A stretch of 64,000 nucleotides of DNA from Streptomyces sp. NBC_00414 (GCF_036038375.1 NZ_CP107935.1:620001-684000), one strand, 5' to 3'. Shown: positions 54,632 to 63,825, numbered from the stretch's first letter. Numbers and translations are program-made. The notes: generated by a model not told the origin, from the sequence alone.

Positions 54632-54677
54632 TCCGCCCCGCGGTCCCTGCCTTGTCGGGCAGGGACCGCGGGGCGGA
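54632..54677. terminator. Very strong bidirectional hairpin between katE and the pfpI gene
   Basis: A perfect 20-bp stem (54632-54651 with 54658-54677) has a 6-base loop, located between convergent genes, 18 bases after the katE stop and 35 bases after the leftward pfpI stop. It probably ends transcription from both sides. Confidence 0.9.
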
Positions 54678-54712
54678 GCGGGCGGTGGAGCCGGGATACC
54701 GCGGTACGGGGC

Positions 54713-55279
54713 TCAGGAGCCGGCCAGGACCTCGGCGACGGCGCCCACGAAGTCGTCGAGGTCCTTCGGCGTCCGGGATGTGATCAGGGTGTAGCCGTTC
54801 GCGCTGTCGGTCACGACAGCCTCGTCCACCCAGTCCTTGGCGCCCGCGTTGCGGATGTCGGTGCGCACGGAGGCGAAGGACGTCAGCGTCTTGCCGTTCA
54901 GGACGTCGGCCTCCACCAGGGCCCAGGGGCCGTGACAGATCGCGGCGATCGGCCGGCCCGTCGCCGCGAACGCCTTGACCGTCTCAAGCGCCTTGGACTG
55001 CAGGCGGAGCTGGTCGGCGTTGATGGTGCCGCCGGGGATCAGCAGCAGCTCGTACACGCCCGGGTCCAGCGCATCGAGCGTCGTGGTGGGCTCCACCGTC
55101 TCCCCGGGGTCCTTGTCGCCCACCAGAGTCCGGATGGGATCCGAGGTCACGGCTGCGACGGTGACGTCCGCTCCGCTCTCCCGAAGTCGGCGGACCGGCA
55201 CCACCAACTCGTCCTGCTCAACTCCGTAGTTGGTGACGAGCACCAGTACCCGGTGGTCGTTGAGCGGCTTGTCGGACAT
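54713..55279 (-). CDS. DJ-1/PfpI-family protein
   Basis: A 188-residue class I glutamine-amidotransferase-like fold protein. The nucleophile elbow Cys-His is in IAAICHGPWAL, with upstream ELLLIPGG and VLVLVTNYGVEQDELV. The family includes general-stress protein 18, deglycase and protease-like members. The start at MSDKPL is preceded by GAAAGG. It lies 46 bases downstream of dps in the same direction, a probable dps-pfpI stress operon. Confidence 0.92.
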   Translation of the reverse strand: MSDKPLNDHRVLVLVTNYGVEQDELVVPVRRLRESGADVTVAAVTSDPIRTLVGDKDPGETVEPTTTLDALDPGVYELLLIPGGTINADQLRLQSKALETVKAFAATGRPIAAICHGPWALVEADVLNGKTLTSFASVRTDIRNAGAKDWVDEAVVTDSANGYTLITSRTPKDLDDFVGAVAEVLAGS

Positions 55280-55325
55280 GATGGTGAGCCTTTCTCTCGT
55301 TGCGAAGGTGGCGTGGTCGTGTCCG

Positions 55326-55886
55326 TCAGGACTTGGCGGCCTTCTTGGCGGCGCCCTTCTCCGTGGTGGCGTCGGCCGTGGTGAGGGTGCCGCCGGAGGT
55401 CTCCAGGTGGGCCCGCACGAACCACTGGAACTGCTCCAGGTCACGCAGCTGCTCGATCAGCAGGTCCTCGGTGGCCGGGTCGATGTCGCCCGCCTTCTCG
55501 ACCGCGGCACGAACGTCCTCCAGCAGGCCGGTATACACGACGTCGAGCGCTCCGAGGTGGGCGATGGCGTCGGCGCGGCCCACGCTGTAGTCCTTCCACG
55601 TGCGCTCCTCGACCAGCGCGCCCGGCGTGCCGTACGCGACGCCGCCCAGGGCCGCGAGGCGCTCCGCGACGTCGTCGGCCATGTCGCGGACACGGTCCAC
55701 CTGCGGGTCGAGCATTTCGTGCACGGCGATGAAGTGCGGTCCCACCACGTTCCAGTGCACGTGCTTGAGCGTGAGGTGGAGATCGTTGAGGGCGTGCAGA
55801 CGCTGCTGCAGCATGTCGATGAGCGAGCCTGCGTCCTTCACCGTGAGGCCCGGGACGGTGTAGCGGGGGGTGGCCTGAGAAGCCAT
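55326..55886 (-). CDS. dps: Dps-family DNA-protecting ferritin-like protein
   Basis: A 186-residue four-helix bundle. The ferroxidase-site pattern is LKHVHWNVVGPHFIAVHEMLDPQVDRVRDMADDVAER, with the Dps-type H-x(10+)-D-x3-E spacing across the dimer interface (quoted in parts: HWNVVG, HEMLD, DDVAER). The C-terminal tail is Lys/Ala-rich (EKGAAKKAAKS), like DNA-binding tails of actinobacterial Dps. AGGAGA lies upstream of the ATG. A sigma-B-like promoter lies ~155 bases upstream, and the leader between contains direct repeats. Confidence 0.93.
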   Translation of the reverse strand: MASQATPRYTVPGLTVKDAGSLIDMLQQRLHALNDLHLTLKHVHWNVVGPHFIAVHEMLDPQVDRVRDMADDVAERLAALGGVAYGTPGALVEERTWKDYSVGRADAIAHLGALDVVYTGLLEDVRAAVEKAGDIDPATEDLLIEQLRDLEQFQWFVRAHLETSGGTLTTADATTEKGAAKKAAKS

Positions 55887-55923
55887 GACGGTGTCTCCTG
55901 TCTCGTACGCCTTGTACGTTGCC

Positions 55924-56011
55924 GTGCGTCTTGTGCGTCGCTGTGCGTAGCTGTGCGTCTTGTGCGTCGCTCTACGTGGTGTGTGCTTGCCTTACGTCTT
56001 GTGCGTCTCGT
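55924..56011. repeat. Direct repeats in the dps leader
   Basis: A 19-base sequence (gtgcgtcttgtgcgtcgct) occurs exactly at 55924-55942 and 55953-55971, with a degenerate third copy at about 55993-56011. Shorter gtgcgt units fill the gaps. It lies between the putative dps promoter and the dps start, so it would be part of the mRNA leader. Confidence 0.75.
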
Positions 56012-56045
56012 ACAGATCCATCTCGTACTGATTTGCCCCCTCCCG

Positions 56046-56071
56046 GTACCCCTGGTGTGCGAACGCAATCC
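56046..56071 (-). promoter_or_regulatory. Sigma-B-like stress promoter of dps
   Basis: On the minus strand, GGAT (56071-56068), a 16-base spacer and GGGTAC (56051-56046) fit GNNT-N(14-16)-GGGTAY. Transcription would begin near 56039 and give a leader of ~150 bases containing the direct repeats. It is the same promoter class as in front of katE. Confidence 0.5.
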
Positions 56072-56093
56072 ACCGCAGCCCCATCCGAACCAG

Positions 56094-56885
56094 TCAGCGG
56101 AGGATGCGCCGCCCCGCTGGTTCACGGGTGAGGGGCGGCCCCGTGGCGGGGTGCAGGGAGGCGAGGAGGTCGGCGAGGCCGCCGGGGGCCCGGCCGTGCA
56201 GCCGGGCGGCGGTGTGCACGGGGTTCCGGTCGGTGCGGGCTATGCGATGGCCGGTCGCGGCCAGCCGGGCCGCGAGGTCTCTGTCCTCGCCGGTGGGCAG
56301 GGGCGCGAAGCCGCCCACGCGCCCGTAGGCCGCGGCGGACACACCCAGGTTCGCGCCGTGGACGTGAGGGTGCTCCCATGCTCCGTCCGTCCCGCGGAAC
56401 CGGCGGGTGCGGAAGTAGTCGGCGTCGTGCCGGGCCACCACGAGGGCATTGGCGGTGATGGGGGCGAGACGGATGGTGCCGAGGACCGCGTCGTGGCCTT
56501 GCCGCGCCCGGGCGACCTGGTGGGTGAGCCAGGCCACGGGCACGGTGGTGTCGGCGTCCGTCATGGCCAGCCACGCGTCCGGGCCGGCCTCGGCGAGCAG
56601 TTCGAGTGCGCGGTCGACGCCGGCGGCCCGCGCGACTCCGACATTGCGACTGCCGACTTCCACCACGTGGGCTCCCCCGCGCGCGGCCAGCGTCGCCGTG
56701 GCGTCCGTGCAGGCGTCCGCCACCACCACGATCACCACGGGCAGCGGTGCCACGTGAGCTGCGGCCGCCCGCAGACTGCGCAGACAGGCTTCGACGCGGT
56801 GTTCCTCGTTGTGCGCGGGGACGACGACGGCCACGGCCGAGGGCTCGGCGGGAGCCCTCGTACCGGACCTCACTCCAGACCTCAC
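56094..56885 (-). CDS. Family 2 glycosyltransferase
   Basis: A 263-residue GT-A fold enzyme. The N-terminus is VAVVVPAHNEEHRVEACLRSL, with the nucleotide/metal site in MTDADTTVP, the acceptor-side segment HVHGANLGVSAAAY, and GGFAPLPTGEDRDLAARL (ED catalytic pair). It has no membrane helix, so it acts in the cytosol, possibly at the membrane surface. GTG overlaps the stop of the methyltransferase gene. It is the last gene of a four-gene operon with 4-base overlaps. Confidence 0.9.
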   Translation of the reverse strand: MRSGVRSGTRAPAEPSAVAVVVPAHNEEHRVEACLRSLRAAAAHVAPLPVVIVVVADACTDATATLAARGGAHVVEVGSRNVGVARAAGVDRALELLAEAGPDAWLAMTDADTTVPVAWLTHQVARARQGHDAVLGTIRLAPITANALVVARHDADYFRTRRFRGTDGAWEHPHVHGANLGVSAAAYGRVGGFAPLPTGEDRDLAARLAATGHRIARTDRNPVHTAARLHGRAPGGLADLLASLHPATGPPLTREPAGRRILR

Positions 56886-57496
56886 GCCAGGCCTTCCGCG
56901 CGGGCCGGAGAGAGCACCGGTCCCCGACCCTGGCCGCGCTCGTGGACGGAGAGGGTGAAGTCCGGGTCGTCGTAGCGCGCCAGCCGTCTCAAGCCGCTCA
57001 GGGTGTCGAGGTGGTCGGCGATGTCACGGCCCGTGCAGGTGTGCTCGGCGACCGGATGGTTCCAGTGCACCGTGACCAGGTGACCGCCCTCGCCCAGGCT
57101 CTCCACACTCCGGTGGAGAAGTCGCGTACGGGTGCCGGTGTCGAAGTAGTAGAGGAGTTCCGACAGCACCACCAGGTCGAAGGGTTCCTCGGGCCACTCC
57201 TCGGGCACCGTCATCCGTCGGACCGTGACGTTGTCCAGGCCGACGGTGCGCCGAGCCGTGGTTTCGACGGCTGAGGCGACGCGGTCGGTGGAGAGCAGAC
57301 GGTCGCAGCGGGCGGCCAGGAGTTCGGTCAGCACGCCCACCGAACAGCCCGGCTCGAAGGCCCGCGGGTAGCGGGGGCGGGGCAGGGCCGCCACGGTCAG
57401 GGTGTACTTGCGTCGGTCGTACCACCGCTCGCCGAGCTGCCAGGGATCGGCGGCGCGGGCGTACTGGTCGTCGAAGTACCGTGCGGGGGTGTTCAA
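56882..57496 (-). CDS. SAM-dependent methyltransferase (NodS-like)
   Basis: A 204-residue class I methyltransferase. The N-terminus is YFDDQYARAADPWQLGERWYDRRKY, with motif I FEPGCSVGVLTELLA, LLSTDRVASAV and LVVLSELLYYFD. This matches the NodS/nodulation-S group that N-methylates amino sugars, among others. The TTG start at 57496 overlaps the upstream stop (TTGA), which decides the start since no ATG or GTG fits. Partners PIG-L and GT2 support an amino-sugar-type substrate. Confidence 0.88.
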   Translation of the reverse strand: MNTPARYFDDQYARAADPWQLGERWYDRRKYTLTVAALPRPRYPRAFEPGCSVGVLTELLAARCDRLLSTDRVASAVETTARRTVGLDNVTVRRMTVPEEWPEEPFDLVVLSELLYYFDTGTRTRLLHRSVESLGEGGHLVTVHWNHPVAEHTCTGRDIADHLDTLSGLRRLARYDDPDFTLSVHERGQGRGPVLSPARAEGLA

Positions 57497-58281
57497 CGCA
57501 TCACCGTCTCGAAGGCGCGGGTGTGGTGGGCGATCTCCGGCGCGGGCAGCACCGGCCCGACACCCGCACCCCGTGGCTCCAGCTGGCTGATGAACCGGGC
57601 CAGCGCCGACTTCTTGCGGTCGACCACCGCTTCGGGAAGAGGGAGAACAGCGGCCCGGTGCCACGGCACGCGGGGGTCGTGGGGGCGGGCCCAGTGCCAC
57701 ATCCACACCGGGTAGGACCACAGCGGCGTGGAGCGGTCGCGGCCCGCGCGCCGGGCGGCTCGACCGGCCGCCTCGTGGTCGCTGTGCAGGTCGTTCTCCC
57801 ACGGCGCCACGCACAGGGTCGCTCCGACGGCGTCAAGGAGCTCGCCGATCACAGCTCGGGCCTCGTTCTCGTGCTCGTCGAGGGCGGTGTCGGGCAGCCC
57901 GGCACACACGGGGGCGGGCAGTTCGCCGAGCTCGCCCAGCGCCGCGGTCAGTTCGTCCCGGCGCCGGGCGGCCAGATGCGCCCGCGCGGACGGCGTCGTC
58001 GGCCCGTGGGAGGCTTCCCCGTCGGTCAGGCACACGGTGTGCACGGCCACACCGGCGTCGACGAGGGCGGCGATGGTTCCCCCGAATCCCAGGACCTCGT
58101 CGTCGGGGTGGGCGGCCACCACTACGACGGGACCCGTCGGAAGGACCAGGTGCGGCAGGCGGTCCGGCAGGCGCGCCTCCTGCCATGCGGCCTCGTCGGT
58201 GCCCTGCGCGTCTATCGCCGCGGCGGCCGCCTGCCTCGTACCCCCGGCGGGCCTCTCGCCCACAGCCTTCGGCGTGCTCAT
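57493..58281 (-). CDS. PIG-L family (LmbE-like) deacetylase
   Basis: A 262-residue zinc hydrolase. The metal-binding motif is AAHPDDEVLGFGG and the second site is ENDLHSDHEAAGRAA. PIG-L enzymes remove N-acetyl groups from GlcNAc-linked substrates (mycothiol precursors, GPI anchors, antibiotics). Its start overlaps the acyl-CoA dehydrogenase stop (ATGA) and its stop overlaps the methyltransferase TTG. The ~40-residue N-terminal extension is low-complexity. Confidence 0.92.
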   Translation of the reverse strand: MSTPKAVGERPAGGTRQAAAAAIDAQGTDEAAWQEARLPDRLPHLVLPTGPVVVVAAHPDDEVLGFGGTIAALVDAGVAVHTVCLTDGEASHGPTTPSARAHLAARRRDELTAALGELGELPAPVCAGLPDTALDEHENEARAVIGELLDAVGATLCVAPWENDLHSDHEAAGRAARRAGRDRSTPLWSYPVWMWHWARPHDPRVPWHRAAVLPLPEAVVDRKKSALARFISQLEPRGAGVGPVLPAPEIAHHTRAFETVMR

Positions 58282-59324
58282 CGCGCCGCCTCCGTGGGGG
58301 CGCTCGCGGCGGTGGAGTTCGCGCAGGCGACGGGGTCGGTGGAGCCCGAGGTGGCCAGGCGGCCCAGTTCGGCGAGGTTCGCCTCGGCGTGGTGCTGGCG
58401 CACGTAGACCGTCAGGTCCGCGACCGCGCGGGCGTGCCGTTCGTCACGGCACAGCGGCCCGGCGCCCGTGGCCCGGCCGACGTGCTCCAGGACCTCGGTG
58501 CACACCTTTTCGGCCAGAGCCCGTACGCGCAGACTGCGCACCCGCGCTTCCTCCCGTACGTCGAGGGGGTCGGCGTCGATGTCGTCGCCCGCCTGGCGCA
58601 GCACGGTGTCGGCGGTGTGCAGCAGCACGTCGACCGCTCCGAGGTGAGCGGCCGCGTGCCCGTTCAGCTGCCCCGCCGCCGCTCGCCCGTACAACGGCGC
58701 GGCCACCGCGTGCGCGCCGCCGAGCCAGCAGGCCGCCACCCCGATTCCCCCGTGCTGGAAACCGGGTCGCCGGACATACCCGTCCACCCCGCCGACAGCT
58801 CGCGCGGGGACATCGGTGAACGACATGTCCAGGCTGTCGCTGCCCGCCATCCCGATCGCCGGCCACGTTCCTTCCACGGGCTGTGCGCCCGGGCGGTCCA
58901 GGGCGACGGCGAACAGGCGGTAGCCGTCGTCGGCGTCCGCCGTCACCAGGGCATGGGTGCAGCTGCGGGCACCGGAGCAGTAGGGCTTGACCCCGCTGAT
59001 CCGCCACCCCTGATCACCGCGTGTGGCGTGCACGCCGGGCCCGGGCGGGCGCGCGGCCCACACTCCCCAGCGCTCCCCGTGAGCGGGCGGAGCCTCGTCC
59101 AGTTCGTGCAGGATCGCCGCGGCGTCCAGGTGTCCCTCCGCGAGCCGCGCCAGGGACAGGTCCCGGCGTCCCAGAGCGCTCAGGACGGCGAACCGGTGCG
59201 CCGTCGACCGTCCCGGCAGGGGCACGCCGGAGGCCTCGCGCTCGACGAAGTGGGCGAACAGCTCCGCCGCCCGCCGCTCCGGGGAGCGAAGGCGGTCGGA
59301 CACTTCGGGGGGCGTGGTGTTCAC
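58278..59324 (-). CDS. Acyl-CoA dehydrogenase-like flavoprotein
   Basis: A 348-residue protein. The mid-domain WRISGVKPYCSGARSCTHALV, MAGSDSLDMSFTDVPA and the helical C-domain fit acyl-CoA dehydrogenases, but the usual catalytic-Glu region is not evident and the chain is ~30 residues shorter than typical. It may act on a carrier- or sugar-bound substrate rather than a fatty acyl-CoA. A perfect AGGAGG ribosome site precedes the GTG at 59324, the best in the operon, marking this as the first gene. Confidence 0.85.
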   Translation of the reverse strand: MNTTPPEVSDRLRSPERRAAELFAHFVEREASGVPLPGRSTAHRFAVLSALGRRDLSLARLAEGHLDAAAILHELDEAPPAHGERWGVWAARPPGPGVHATRGDQGWRISGVKPYCSGARSCTHALVTADADDGYRLFAVALDRPGAQPVEGTWPAIGMAGSDSLDMSFTDVPARAVGGVDGYVRRPGFQHGGIGVAACWLGGAHAVAAPLYGRAAAGQLNGHAAAHLGAVDVLLHTADTVLRQAGDDIDADPLDVREEARVRSLRVRALAEKVCTEVLEHVGRATGAGPLCRDERHARAVADLTVYVRQHHAEANLAELGRLATSGSTDPVACANSTAASAPTEAAR

Positions 59325-59593
59325 GCGGGCCTCCTGCGTACATCGTCCATCTCAAGCACTTCGTCCCGATTGCCCAGCACATCTGCCGACAAACGGCCAA
59401 AAGACGACTGGACGGGGCGTACAGGTGGCCTGTAGAGCCCAGCATCAGGCAGCACCCGGACCCCCGCCACTTCGCGGGGTCCGAGGTGTTTCCGTCGGCG
59501 TCCCGGGCTTCCCCCGGCTCCGCGAAGGCCGCAACGATCGGCTTCCCCGGGTGCCGTAGCCTCGAACAAAGATCACTTCTTGAGGGGGACCGG
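59325..59593. other. Divergent region between the four-gene operon and the FGE gene
   Basis: About 270 bases with no gene. The stretch near 59380-59410 is relatively AT-rich and may hold promoters. A short hairpin (ccccgc/gcgggg) lies near 59460-59480. No regulator site was recognised. Confidence 0.4.
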
Positions 59594-60616
59594 GTGGAAG
59601 AGGCGGAGTCCGGGAGCTGCTGCGCGCCCTCGGTCGACCGGGGTACGACGGGACTCTCCCTGGGGCCCACTGTCCGCGCCCACGCGGATGACACCGTGGA
59701 CGAGGTGCGAGACCGGCACCTCGATGGGCACGGGGACCGGGACCGTGCCGCGAGCGTGCCGCTGGACGGCGGCTCCTTCCTGATGGGGACCCGGGACACG
59801 GACGGCTTTCCCGACGACGGTGAGGGGCCGGTGCGCGAGGTCGTCCTCTCGCCCTTCCGGATCGACGCCTGCGCGGTGACCAACGACCGGTTCGCCCGGT
59901 TCGTCGAGGCGACCGGCCATCTCACCGAGGCGGAGCGCTTCGGCTGGTCGTTCGTCTTCGCCGGGTTCCTGCCCGCCGCTCTGCGGCGCGGCGCGGCCCG
60001 GCCACCACAGACTCCCTGGTGGTGCGGGGTCGAGGGTGCGACCTGGCGGACCCCGCAGGGCCCGGGCAGTTCGGTGACCGGCCGCGGCGACCACCCCGTG
60101 GTGCATCTGTCGTGGAACGACGCCGCCGCGTACTGCCGTTGGGCCGGGGCGCGGCTGCCCACCGAGGCCGAGTGGGAGTACGCCGCGCGGGGCGGCCTGG
60201 TACAGCGCCGCTATCCGTGGGGGGACGAGCTGACGCCGGGGGGCGAGCACCGCTGCAACATCTGGCAGGGGCACTTCCCGACCAAGAACACCGCCGAGGA
60301 CGGCTACCGGGGTACGGCACCGGTGGACACGTACGAGCCCAATGGCTACGGGCTCTACAACATGTCCGGCAACGTGTGGGAGTGGTGCGCGGACCGGTGG
60401 GGCACCCAGCACTCCGACCGGCCCCGCACCGATCCGAAGGGCCCGTCTCAGGGCACGTCGAAGGGCGCATCGAAGAGCACGTCCCGTGTCATGCGGGGCG
60501 GTTCCTACCTCTGCCACAGCTCTTACTGCAACCGCTACCGCGTCGCCGCCCGCACGGCCAACACCCCCGACAGCAGCACCGGCAATCTCGGTTTCCGCTG
60601 CGCCTGGGACGCCTGA
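59594..60616 (+). CDS. Formylglycine-generating enzyme (SUMF1-family)
   Basis: A 340-residue FGE-sulfatase domain protein. SFLMGTRD and DHPVVHLSWNDAAAYCRWAGARLPTEAEWEYAAR (quoted in part: HLSWNDAAAYC) precede GYGLYNMSGNVWEWC. The copper-binding catalytic cysteines are C307 and C312 in GGSYLCHSSYC, with the RCA end. Both Cys are present, so it should be an active oxidase converting sulfatase Cys to formylglycine. The GTG start is chosen because GAGGGGG lies 7-8 bases upstream. No sulfatase gene is in the window. The low-complexity stretch SQGTSKGASKSTS precedes the catalytic segment. Confidence 0.94.
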   Translation: MEEAESGSCCAPSVDRGTTGLSLGPTVRAHADDTVDEVRDRHLDGHGDRDRAASVPLDGGSFLMGTRDTDGFPDDGEGPVREVVLSPFRIDACAVTNDRFARFVEATGHLTEAERFGWSFVFAGFLPAALRRGAARPPQTPWWCGVEGATWRTPQGPGSSVTGRGDHPVVHLSWNDAAAYCRWAGARLPTEAEWEYAARGGLVQRRYPWGDELTPGGEHRCNIWQGHFPTKNTAEDGYRGTAPVDTYEPNGYGLYNMSGNVWEWCADRWGTQHSDRPRTDPKGPSQGTSKGASKSTSRVMRGGSYLCHSSYCNRYRVAARTANTPDSSTGNLGFRCAWDA

Positions 60617-60812
60617 GCGCCCCCTCCCCGCGCGGGCGGCCTTCGGCCGGCGACCGGAACATTGCAGCCTCATGAAACGTAACCGGCTCGCGCGGCGATC
60701 CTCACCACCACTCTGACCTGCGTTTTCTTGCCCCAACAGGGCTTGGTCCCGGGGTCTTTGATTTATTCCGGACTGTTGACGTAAAAGCTTCCCGGTCCGC
60801 ATCCTGTGCCCC

Positions 60813-62045
60813 ATGGCACACGACCACGAGGGTCCCCTGGCGCGGCTTCGCCGGGGTCACGAGGAACTCGTCCTGCGGCAACTGCGCACGCACGGCCCGC
60901 TCAGCAGGGGCGAGTTGGGGCGGCTGACAGGGCTGTCCCGGACGACCCTGTACGACATCGTGGCCGCCCTGATCGACGGTGGTGCCGTCGTGGCCGCGGT
61001 GCCCGCCGCCGCCGAACGACGCCGTGGCCGGCCCGTCGAGACCCTGAGCCTGCACCCGGGTGCGGGCCAGGCCATCGGCATCGACTTCGCGCGGCGCGCG
61101 GTGCACGTCGCCGCGGTCAACGTCGCCCACGAGGTGATCGGTTCCGCGAGCGCCCCGCACGGTGCGGGACTGACCTGGGGGAAGCGTGTCGACCTCGCCG
61201 CACGGCTGGTCGGCGGACTCGCCGGGGGCACCCTGCGCCTCGGGTCGCTCAGCGGCATCGGCGTGGGCGTGGTCGGACCGGTGCACGACGCCCCCACCAC
61301 CGATGCCTCCACCCCTGACACCCCCGCCCCTGGCACTTCCGGCGCCGAGCGGGCCGACTCCCTCGAGGGGGCGTCGCGACCCCACGAGGACCTGCCGGTG
61401 CTGCTGCGCAAGCGCTTCGGCGTACCCGTACTGCTCGACAACAACACCCGGCTCGCGGCGCTGGCCGAGGCGACCTGGGGAGCGGCGGCCGGCGTCCAGG
61501 ACGTGCTCTATCTGCGCCTGTCGCACGGCGTCGGCGGAGGTCTGGTCGTGGGCGGCGCCCTGCACCGGGGTGCTCATGGGCTGTCCGGCGAGTTCGGCCA
61601 CATCACGGCCGAACCCGGCGGGCGGCGATGTTCGTGCGGCAAGGACGGCTGTCTGGAGACGGTCGCGTCGATCGGTGCCGTGCTCGACGCCCATCCCGCC
61701 GCCGGCGACCTCGCCGGTTTCCTCGCGGCGTTGCCCGTGGACCCGGCCGCGCGCCGCGTGCTGGATGACGTCGGCACCCGGGTGGGCACCGTCCTCGCGG
61801 CCGTGTGCAACGCGGTCGGCCCGCACGTCACGGTGCTCGGCGGCGAACTCGCCGAGGCCGGACCCGCGCTCTTCGAGCCCGTCGAACGCGCCCTGTCCGC
61901 ACACCTGATGCCGGTCTCCCGGCCGGGCATCGACCTGCGGCCGGCCACGCTCGGCGAGGTGGGCGGCGCGCTCGGCGCCATCGCACTGGTCCTGCACGAC
62001 TCCCCCCTGCTCACCCGCTATCAGACACCGAATTCCGTGGAGTGA
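60813..62045 (+). CDS. ROK-family transcriptional regulator
   Basis: A 410-residue protein. The N-terminal winged helix-turn-helix (~residues 14-75; [24 protein letters not shown]) precedes a ROK sugar-kinase-like domain with [22 protein letters not shown] and the zinc motif [11 protein letters not shown] Pro/Thr-rich insertion (~165-190) interrupts the domain. It lies immediately upstream of and co-directional with the ABC importer genes, so it is probably their ligand-responsive regulator. A TTGACG box at 60776 suggests its promoter. Confidence 0.92.
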   Translation: MAHDHEGPLARLRRGHEELVLRQLRTHGPLSRGELGRLTGLSRTTLYDIVAALIDGGAVVAAVPAAAERRRGRPVETLSLHPGAGQAIGIDFARRAVHVAAVNVAHEVIGSASAPHGAGLTWGKRVDLAARLVGGLAGGTLRLGSLSGIGVGVVGPVHDAPTTDASTPDTPAPGTSGAERADSLEGASRPHEDLPVLLRKRFGVPVLLDNNTRLAALAEATWGAAAGVQDVLYLRLSHGVGGGLVVGGALHRGAHGLSGEFGHITAEPGGRRCSCGKDGCLETVASIGAVLDAHPAAGDLAGFLAALPVDPAARRVLDDVGTRVGTVLAAVCNAVGPHVTVLGGELAEAGPALFEPVERALSAHLMPVSRPGIDLRPATLGEVGGALGAIALVLHDSPLLTRYQTPNSVE

Positions 62046-62076
62046 CCGTGACCGTCCCCGTACCGCCGAGGTCGCC

Positions 62077-62883
62077 ATGACCGTGCTCACCGCACCGGAC
62101 AAGACGCCCGCTCCGGCCGCCCCGCGACGCCGGCCCCGGAGCGTGCCCCCGCTCGTGCTCAACCTGGCGGCGCTCACCCTGGGCATCGCCGTGTGGGCGA
62201 TCGCCACCTCGACCCGTCTGGTCGACGTGCCGGGCCCCTTGTCGGTCGGCTCCCGCGCCCTGGACATGGCGGGCGACGGCACGCTGGGCGAGGACGCCCT
62301 CGCCAGCCTGCGCCGGGTCTTCCTCGGCTTCGCGCTGGGCACCCTGCTCGCCGTGCCCGTCGGCTTCCTCATGGGCTGGTATCCGCTGGCCCGCGGTCTG
62401 CTCGAACCGTACGTACAGTTCTTCCGGACCGTGCCACCGCTGGCGATCATCCCCCTCGCGATCGTGACGATGGGCATCGGTGAGACACCCAAGGTCTTCG
62501 TGATCTTCCTGGCCGCGTTCCTGTCCAGCGTGGTCGCCGCGTTCCAGGGGGTGATCGGCGTGGACAGCACGCTCGTCGACGCGGCCCGGGTACTGGGCGC
62601 CCGGGATCGCGTGATCTTCCTCAAGGTGGTCATCCCGGCCGCCACCCCGTTCCTGCTCGTCGGCATGCGGATCGGACTCGGGGCCTCCTGGGCCACGGTC
62701 GTCGCCGCCGAACTCATCGCCGCGGACAAGGGCCTCGGCTACGAGATGATGCACGCGCAGACCTACTACGACCTGCCGACCATCTTCGTCGGGCTGATCA
62801 GCATCGGTGTGATCGGCCTGGTCATGGACCGCCTGCTGCTGCGGGCCGAACGCCGCCTCACGGCCTGGCAGGAGCGACGATGA
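62077..62883 (+). CDS. ABC transporter permease (SsuC/TauC type)
   Basis: A 268-residue membrane protein with about six helices. The EAA-like loop [39 protein letters not shown] (quoted in part: [20 protein letters not shown]) is typical of the nitrate/sulfonate/taurine (NitT/TauT) family. A GAGG ribosome site precedes the ATG. The stop overlaps the ATPase start (ATGA). Confidence 0.92.
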   Translation: MTVLTAPDKTPAPAAPRRRPRSVPPLVLNLAALTLGIAVWAIATSTRLVDVPGPLSVGSRALDMAGDGTLGEDALASLRRVFLGFALGTLLAVPVGFLMGWYPLARGLLEPYVQFFRTVPPLAIIPLAIVTMGIGETPKVFVIFLAAFLSSVVAAFQGVIGVDSTLVDAARVLGARDRVIFLKVVIPAATPFLLVGMRIGLGASWATVVAAELIAADKGLGYEMMHAQTYYDLPTIFVGLISIGVIGLVMDRLLLRAERRLTAWQERR

Positions 62884-63758
62884 AGCCCGTATCCGGTGCG
62901 GCACCGGTCCCATCCAAAGAGTCTGCCGCTTCCGACGCACCTGGCACGTCGGGCGCATCCATCGCGTCGGCCGCATCCGGCGCCAAGATCTCCTTCCGGC
63001 GGGCCGGCAAGACATTCCCGTTGAAACAAGGGGAGTTCACCGCCCTCGACGAGGTGTCGCTGGACATCGCCGACCGCGAGTTCGTCACGGTCGTGGGCCC
63101 CTCGGGCTGCGGCAAGTCGACGCTGCTGAACCTGGCGGCCGGCCTGGCCGAGCCGACCACCGGCCAGGTCCTGGTCGACGGCGCCGTCGTGGCGGGCCCC
63201 GGGCCCGAGCGCGGTGTCATCTTCCAGCAGTACGCGCTCTTCCCCTGGCTCACCGTGCGCGGCAACGTCGAGTTCGGTCTCAAGCTCACCTCCCTGTCCG
63301 CCGCCGAGCGTCGCCGCAAGGCCGACCACGCCATCGAGCTCGTCGGACTCACCGAGTTCGCCGACACGCTGCCCAAGACGCTGTCCGGCGGCATGAAGCA
63401 GCGCTGCGCGATCGCCCGGGCCTACGCGGTCGATCCCGAAGTCCTGCTGATGGACGAGCCGTTCGGTGCCCTGGACGCGCTCACGCGGGTGCAGTTGCAG
63501 GATCAGCTGCTCCACACCTGGACCCAGGAGCGGCGGACCGTCCTCTTCGTCACCCACGACGTCGACGAGGCCGTCTATCTGGCGCGGCGTGTGGTCGTGA
63601 TGGCTGCCCGGCCGGGGCGTGTTCACCGGGTCATCGATGTGGATCTGCCCTATCCGCGGACGGAGGAGCTGCGGTTGTCTGCCGAGTTCGCGCGGATCCG
63701 CAATGAGGTCTGGCACTCGGTGTACCACCAGGAGCCGGTGCCTCCGGCGGTCCGGTGA
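62880..63758 (+). CDS. ABC transporter ATP-binding protein (SsuB/TauB type)
   Basis: A 292-residue ATPase. A ~40-residue low-complexity N-terminal extension precedes Walker [22 protein letters not shown]-loop [12 protein letters not shown], signature [14 protein letters not shown], Walker [17 protein letters not shown] and H-loop [11 protein letters not shown]. The pattern is characteristic of NitT/TauT-type importers. Substrates in this family include sulfonates, taurine, nitrate and pyrimidine precursors; the present one is unknown. Confidence 0.93.
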   Translation: MKPVSGAAPVPSKESAASDAPGTSGASIASAASGAKISFRRAGKTFPLKQGEFTALDEVSLDIADREFVTVVGPSGCGKSTLLNLAAGLAEPTTGQVLVDGAVVAGPGPERGVIFQQYALFPWLTVRGNVEFGLKLTSLSAAERRRKADHAIELVGLTEFADTLPKTLSGGMKQRCAIARAYAVDPEVLLMDEPFGALDALTRVQLQDQLLHTWTQERRTVLFVTHDVDEAVYLARRVVVMAARPGRVHRVIDVDLPYPRTEELRLSAEFARIRNEVWHSVYHQEPVPPAVR

Positions 63759-63825
63759 CCTGACCGCGCGGTCGGCTGCAGATCTTCTCGCCCCCGCCGC
63801 CCCTACCCTCCCCGTCACTTCATGA

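Noticed and set aside
55924..56011. Possible CRISPR-like array
   Set aside because: Only two exact repeats with irregular spacing, low-complexity gtgcgt content and no cas genes. A leader repeat is the better reading.
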